Origin: Chromatiales bacterium
Lineage (GTDB): Bacteria; Pseudomonadota; Gammaproteobacteria; Steroidobacterales; GCA-2729495
Direction: 5' to 3'
Assembly (NCBI GenBank): GCA_016789845.1
Contig: JAEUQA010000078.1
Span: 1 to 64,000 of the forward strand
Length of the DNA stretch: 64,000 nucleotides
The translations under genes were made by a program, and so were the position numbers. The notes under the pieces were generated by a model. It did not search any database and was not told where the DNA came from. It was given only the letters and a program-made list of their open reading frames with translations. This document shows, piece after piece, positions 61,793-64,000 of this stretch (the stretch's first letter is position 1; every line of letters starts with the position of its first letter).

Positions 61793-62172
61793 AGTGCGAG
61801 TCGGCCGATAAGCCGGGTTCTGTCGTGGGCAATCATTCCTCTGGGATCGCTGTCACCAGCGACCTCAAGCAACCTACCCGGAAGCCCGCGGGGCGACGGT
61901 GCGCTCCTTGCGGAACGCTGCTTCCCTATTTGGTCTTGCTCCGGGTGGGGTTTACCCAGCCGCGATGTGTTGCCACCCGCGCGGTGCGCTCTTACCGCAC
62001 CTTTTCACCCTTACCGGGATCCCCGGGCGAGCCCGGGAATCCTTAGGCGGTTATTTTCTGTGGCACTTTCCGTAGGCTCGCGCCTCCCAGGCGTTACCTG
62101 GCACCCTGCCCGCCGGAGCCCGGACTTTCCTCCCGCGTGCAAGCACGCGAGCGATTGCCTGGCCGACTCGCC
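61793..62172 (-). ncRNA. rnpB: RNase P RNA (class A)
   Basis: On the minus strand the conserved elements occur in order: P1 (GCGAGTCGGCC pairs with GGCCGACTCGC), GAGGAAAGTCCGGGCTCC, CAGGGTGCCAGGTAACGCCTGG, GGTAAGGGTGAAAAGGTGCG, GTAAGAGCGCACCG, CCACCCGGAGCAAG, CCAAATAGGG, CGGGTAGG and CCACGACAGAACCCGGCTTATCGG near the 3' end. About 380 nt. It is the catalytic RNA that trims tRNA 5' ends. Exact ends are uncertain by a few bases. Confidence 0.96.
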
Positions 62173-62177
62173 ACGCC

Positions 62178-62183
62178 AGTATA
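62178..62183 (-). promoter_or_regulatory. -10 box of rnpB
   Basis: TATACT on the minus strand, 6 bp before the RNase P RNA 5' end, as expected for transcription start there. The -35 region is poor. Confidence 0.5.
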
Positions 62184-62197
62184 GGGCCAACGGCTGA

Positions 62198-63280
62198 TCA
62201 GCGCCGGTCCCAGGTGACCATGGAACTGATGGCGTAGTTCCATACGACGCCGACCAGCGCCCCGGCCGCGCCCGCCAGCCACCAGGTGAAGTCACGGGCG
62301 AACACCAGGCTGGCAATCCCCACGTTGGCGATCACCCCGACGCCGCAGATCGCGTAGAACGTCAGCAAGCCCGTCACGAACCGGAGCCCCATCCGGCGCC
62401 GGTCCCGGTAGGTGAAGGAGTTGTTGAGGGCGTAATTGGACGTCATGGCCGCGAAGGTCGCCACGGTCTGTGCCACCGGGAACTCCAGCTCCAGCCACCG
62501 GTAGGCAGCCAGCAGGCTGACGAAATGGACGGCGATACCGCTCAACCCGACCAGTCCAAACATCGCGAACCTGGCCGGGACCACGCGCCCAAAGGCCTTG
62601 TCCAGTATGAGCAGCATGAATTCCCAGACCGCCGCAGAGTCCAGCTTGCTCTCACCGGCGCCGCGACTCCGGAACGTATACGGCAACTCGACGAAGTTCA
62701 GCGGCCTGGGCGACGTGGCGAACAGGTCGAGCAGAATCTTGTAGCCCTCGCCGGACAGGTCGCGCACCAGGGACTGGAACAGTTCCCGCCGCATCATGAA
62801 GAAGCCGCTCATCGGGTCAGAAAGTTGGGCAGTGACCACCAGGCGCGAGAGTCGCGTTGCCAGCCAACTCATCCTCGCCCGTGACTTCTCCCATTCACCG
62901 GCGGAGCCGCCCGGGCAGTAGCGGCTGCCCACGACGATATCCACGCCGGCCCGGCGGCTCTGCTCCAGCATCCGCGGCAGGAGCGCCTCGTCGTGCTGGA
63001 GATCCCCGTCCATGACGGCGACGTAGGGGGCGGACGTAGCGAGCACGCCTTCGATGACGGCGCGGGACAACCCCCGGCGGCCAATTCGCTGCACGCACCT
63101 GACGTGGGGCTTGGCCTGGGCCAGCTCGCGGACGCGGTCTGATGTGTGGTCGGGGGAGTCATCGTCAACGAAGACGACTTCCCAGCGGATTCCGTCGAGC
63201 GCCTGTTCGAGCCGGGCGACCAGTTCGTCCACGTTGTCCTTCTCGTTGAACGTGGGCACGACGATTGCAAGGTCAATCAT
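62198..63280 (-). CDS. Glycosyltransferase family 2 (DPM1-like) fused to GtrA domain
   Basis: 360 residues. N-terminal GT2 domain (MIDLAIVVPTFNEKDNVDELV; VDDDSPDHTSDRV; MDGDLQHDEALLP) like dolichol-phosphate mannose/undecaprenyl-phosphate sugar synthases. After about residue 235 a four-helix GtrA-like membrane part (FAMFGLVGLSGIAVHFVSLL ... LVGVVWNYAISS). It likely makes and flips a polyprenyl-phosphate sugar. Divergent from the DUF2723 gene, a plausible user of that sugar donor. Confidence 0.88.
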   Translation of the reverse strand: MIDLAIVVPTFNEKDNVDELVARLEQALDGIRWEVVFVDDDSPDHTSDRVRELAQAKPHVRCVQRIGRRGLSRAVIEGVLATSAPYVAVMDGDLQHDEALLPRMLEQSRRAGVDIVVGSRYCPGGSAGEWEKSRARMSWLATRLSRLVVTAQLSDPMSGFFMMRRELFQSLVRDLSGEGYKILLDLFATSPRPLNFVELPYTFRSRGAGESKLDSAAVWEFMLLILDKAFGRVVPARFAMFGLVGLSGIAVHFVSLLAAYRWLELEFPVAQTVATFAAMTSNYALNNSFTYRDRRRMGLRFVTGLLTFYAICGVGVIANVGIASLVFARDFTWWLAGAAGALVGVVWNYAISSMVTWDRR

Positions 63281-63356
63281 CCGCAGGTACCGGCTTACGC
63301 CTGCCTTTTGCTAAGGTTCAAGGGCGACTGGCGTAATCCCAGCCTGGAAACCCGAC

Positions 63357-64000
63357 GTGAACCGATGGAACAGGTATCGAGCTTCGACAATCACTCTGGC
63401 CACCGGGATGGCCGCGTACCTGTTCTGGAACCACCATGCCGGGCTCAGCTTCTTCGACTCCAGCGAGTACAGCATCCACATCCGCAGCGGTGGCATCCCC
63501 CACGCCCCCGGCTATCCACTCTACATTCTCCTTGGACAGCTGCTCAATCGGGCAACCGGGGATCCGTTCCTCGCCCAGCACCTGATTTCCCTGCTTTCCC
63601 TGCTCTTTGCGGCCTATGCCTTCCATCGCAGCCTGGAGCGGGCGGCACGGACTGACGGTGCGGAGCCAGCCCTGCTCCTGACGGTGGCCTTGCTGCTGTC
63701 CTCCTACTATCTCAAGAAGTTCACCGTCCTGCCGGAAGTGTTCCTGCTCAATGTTGCGCTCTTCGCCGCCCTGGGCTGGGCACTTGCGGCCTGGTACGCC
63801 TCACGGGCGCCCGCGAGGATGGCCTGGGTGTTCTTCGTCTACGGCCTCGGCGCTGCACATCACCACACCCTGGCGCTGACGCTTCCGGCGACGATCGTGC
63901 TGATTGCCTGGCGGATCCGTGAGATCCCGCCGGGCCGGACGGCTCTCTTCGCCCTCCTGGGTTTCGTGGCCGGGGCGCTGCCGCTCCTGCAGCTGTTCTT
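63357..64000 (+). CDS. DUF2723-family membrane glycosyltransferase (N-terminal part; cut by window end)
   Basis: An open frame from GTG 63357 to the window edge, at least 214 residues, no stop. The family motif is clear: FFDSSEYSIHIRSGGIPHAPGYPLYILLGQ, followed by membrane helices. DUF2723 proteins are GT-C-like transferases (relatives of TMEM260) thought to use lipid-linked sugars. It is divergent from the GT2-GtrA gene, 76 bp apart. The start could be a later codon. Confidence 0.75.
   Translation, partial: MNRWNRYRASTITLATGMAAYLFWNHHAGLSFFDSSEYSIHIRSGGIPHAPGYPLYILLGQLLNRATGDPFLAQHLISLLSLLFAAYAFHRSLERAARTDGAEPALLLTVALLLSSYYLKKFTVLPEVFLLNVALFAALGWALAAWYASRAPARMAWVFFVYGLGAAHHHTLALTLPATIVLIAWRIREIPPGRTALFALLGFVAGALPLLQLF

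Overview
The window is GC-rich, densely packed chromosomal DNA of a gammaproteobacterium. Evidence: a complete dcw cell-wall/division cluster in gammaproteobacterial order running into lpxC, dciA, secA, mutT, zapD and coaE; a type IV pilus block (pilD-C-B-A-R-S) next to coaE; bamD divergent from rluD-pgeF with clpB behind; a class A RNase P RNA; and a protein with a VPLPA/PEP-CTERM-like tail. REP/REPIN-like repeats of the 'GTAGGAGCGCC' type recall Pseudomonas/Xanthomonas relatives. I cannot name a genus from sequence alone.

Layout. 1-8.7 kb: small alpha/beta hydrolase, aspS, a FmdB zinc ribbon with a His-rich tail, clpB, pgeF, rluD and bamD, with long perfect palindromes in most of the gaps. 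8.7-12.5 kb: nadE, sucD, sucC. 12.6-22.3 kb: pilS, pilR, pilA, pilB, pilC, pilD, coaE, zapD, with a candidate sigma-54 promoter before pilA. 22.2-29.4 kb: mutT, secA, an M23 peptidase, a DciA-like protein, lpxC, ftsZ. 29.4-45.9 kb: ftsA back to mraZ on the minus strand; from rsmH to ftsA there are fourteen genes and thirteen overlapping junctions, headed by a clear promoter and three MraZ boxes. 46.1-51.3 kb: dinB, penicillin-acylase-type hydrolase, M14 carboxypeptidase. 51.3-59.3 kb: a probable six-gene sulfide-linked operon (BigR/SqrR-type regulator, type I sulfide:quinone oxidoreductase, DUF2892 protein, RND adaptor, RND pump, TolC-like channel) with a divergent OsmC protein. 59.4-64 kb: two secreted paralogues with different C-termini, rnpB, a DPM1/GtrA glycosyltransferase, and the start of a DUF2723 membrane protein cut by the window end.

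Two things stand out. First, a family of modular, long, perfect inverted repeats (five copies of one type plus a related 41-bp-arm element). They sit directly against stop codons, differ between copies, yet keep both arms of each copy exactly complementary; one copy carries a swapped inner module, and a gene takes its start codon from one element and its stop codon from another. Separate REP-pair elements have entered sucC (new C-terminus), pilR (in-frame inter-domain linker) and the pilB-pilC gap (flanked by 12-bp direct repeats). Second, the sulfide-oxidation genes are joined without gaps to a complete RND tripartite efflux system, suggesting export coupled to sulfide/persulfide stress.
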